Origin: DATLFI01 sp035524895
GTDB taxonomy: Bacteria; Acidobacteriota; Thermoanaerobaculia; Multivoradales; Multivoraceae
NCBI GenBank assembly: GCA_035524895.1
Contig: DATLFI010000157.1
Location: forward strand, 1 to 6,254
Direction of reading: 5' to 3'
DNA length: 6,254 nt
Below are positions 5,683-6,254 of the stretch, piece by piece. Below the pieces are notes generated by a model that was not told the DNA's origin, did no database searches, and worked only from the letters and a program-made list of their open reading frames with translations. The stretch's first letter is position 1. Each line of letters begins with the position of its first letter. The position numbers and the translations under genes were made by a program.

Positions 5683-6254
5683 CCGGCCACGAGACCCCTG
5701 GGCCGGCGCCCGGCGGCACCGGCGGCTCGCACCGACTCGGCCTCGCCGGCCGGGTCGCCGCGGCGTTCCTCGACTCCAAGCTCACGCCGCTCCTGGTGAT
5801 CGCCTCGCTCCTGCTCGGCGCCTTCGCTGTGCTGGTGACACCCCGCGAGGAGGAGCCGCAGATCAGCGTGCCGATGGTCGACGTGTTCGTGGCGCTGCCG
5901 GGAGCCTCGGCGCGCGAGGTCGAGCAGCGCCTGGTGACGCAGCTCGAGAAGGCGCTGTACGAGATCCCGGACGTCGAGTTCGTGTACTCGACGTCGCAAC
6001 CTTCGGGCGGGATGATCATCGTGCGTTACCGAGTAGGCACCGACCCCGACATCGCGGCCCTGCGCGTGCACGCCAAGCTCGCCGAGCGCGCGGCTGTCTT
6101 GCCGGCGGGCGCGCCGCCACCGCTCGTCGCACCGCGCGGCATCGACGACGTCCCGGTGCTCGCTTATACCCTGTGGTCGACCACGGCAACCCCGCTCCTG
6201 CTCCGTCAGGTCGCCCACGAGCTCGCGACAGAGCTCGGCCGCCACCCGCGCACG
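5679..6254 (+). CDS. RND efflux pump permease (AcrB-like), 3' partial
   Basis: This is the proton-driven inner-membrane pump of the tripartite exporter; only the first 192 residues of a protein normally just over 1,000 long are present, and the frame runs out of the window. After a Gly/Pro-rich cytoplasmic lead of about 20 residues and an amphipathic stretch (LAGRVAAAFLDSKLTP, 22-37), the first membrane helix spans about 37-54. It is followed by the family hallmark TPREEEPQISVPMVDVFV (54-71), LPGASAREVEQRLVTQLEKA (73-92) and VEFVYSTSQPSGGMIIVRYRVG (99-120, split here as a porter-domain strand pair). PRGIDDVPVLAYTLWS (152-167) continues the PN1/PN2 porter region. This pattern fits the drug/organic-compound (HAE-like) branch better than heavy-metal CzcA/CusA pumps. 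The proton-relay residues of the middle helices lie beyond the edge. GTG at 5679 has a GAGGAA site and a 4-nt overlap with the adaptor stop. Confidence 0.92.
   Translation, partial: MTGHETPGPAPGGTGGSHRLGLAGRVAAAFLDSKLTPLLVIASLLLGAFAVLVTPREEEPQISVPMVDVFVALPGASAREVEQRLVTQLEKALYEIPDVEFVYSTSQPSGGMIIVRYRVGTDPDIAALRVHAKLAERAAVLPAGAPPPLVAPRGIDDVPVLAYTLWSTTATPLLLRQVAHELATELGRHPRT

Noticed and set aside
5291..6245. Minus-strand open frames opposite the adaptor and RND pump genes
   Set aside because: Their translations are low-complexity and Arg/Ser/Pro-rich, while the plus strand encodes unmistakable RND pump motifs.
5679..6254. Heavy-metal (CzcA/CusA-like) identity for the RND pump
   Set aside because: The REEEPQISVPMVDVFV and GIDDVP segments match the HAE-like branch, and the adaptor has no metal-binding His-rich region. 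The deciding membrane-helix residues are outside the window.
1..6254. CRISPR array, tRNA, rRNA or insertion sequence
   Set aside because: No regularly spaced direct repeats, tRNA-like cloverleaf, rRNA sequence, terminal inverted repeats or transposase motifs were seen.

Overview
The window is very G+C-rich, with strong G/C bias at third codon positions, frequent GTG starts and long open shadow frames. It encodes a TolC/adaptor/RND tripartite exporter and a Tat-type signal peptide, so the host is a Gram-negative (diderm) bacterium. The style would fit Acidobacteriota, Myxococcota or a similar high-GC soil or sediment lineage. The sequence alone cannot place it more precisely, and there is no rRNA, tRNA or mobile element to help.

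Layout, left to right. (1) The 3' part of a plus-strand gene fills about 2-1663. It encodes two hydrophobic segments followed by a large, probably extracytoplasmic, beta-propeller-like region; its 5' end lies outside the window. (2) Facing it, 14 bp away, a minus-strand gene (1678-2898) encodes a 406-residue Tat-exported protein that resembles the GH99/GH71-like (DUF5010-type) TIM-barrel proteins. (3) A 319-bp divergent intergenic region (2899-3217) has no convincing gene but several inverted repeats. These include a GC-rich 10-bp hairpin with one bulge at 3013-3035 and a run of potential stem-loops at 3089-3197. (4) A tightly packed plus-strand operon runs to the right edge: outer-membrane channel (TolC family, about 3218-4597), lipoprotein periplasmic adaptor (RND/HlyD-type membrane fusion protein, 4594-5682) and inner-membrane RND pump (5679 to beyond the edge).

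The three efflux genes should form one complex. The RND pump takes substrate and proton motive force, the adaptor bridges the periplasm, and the TolC-like trimer opens through the outer membrane. Both junctions are 4-nt GTGA overlaps, pointing to translational coupling and fixed stoichiometry. No regulator gene is visible beside the operon, so control may lie in the 319-bp region or upstream elsewhere. The visible pump sequence has an HAE-like (drug or organic compound) rather than heavy-metal (CzcA-like) N-terminus, but the substrate cannot be read from what is present.

I see no clear new biological system here. The most worthwhile points are the membrane-anchored propeller protein, the Tat-exported GH99-like protein with its variant NE-x-x-E active-site motif, the structured region ahead of the efflux operon, and a small palindrome that masks the adaptor's ribosome binding site.
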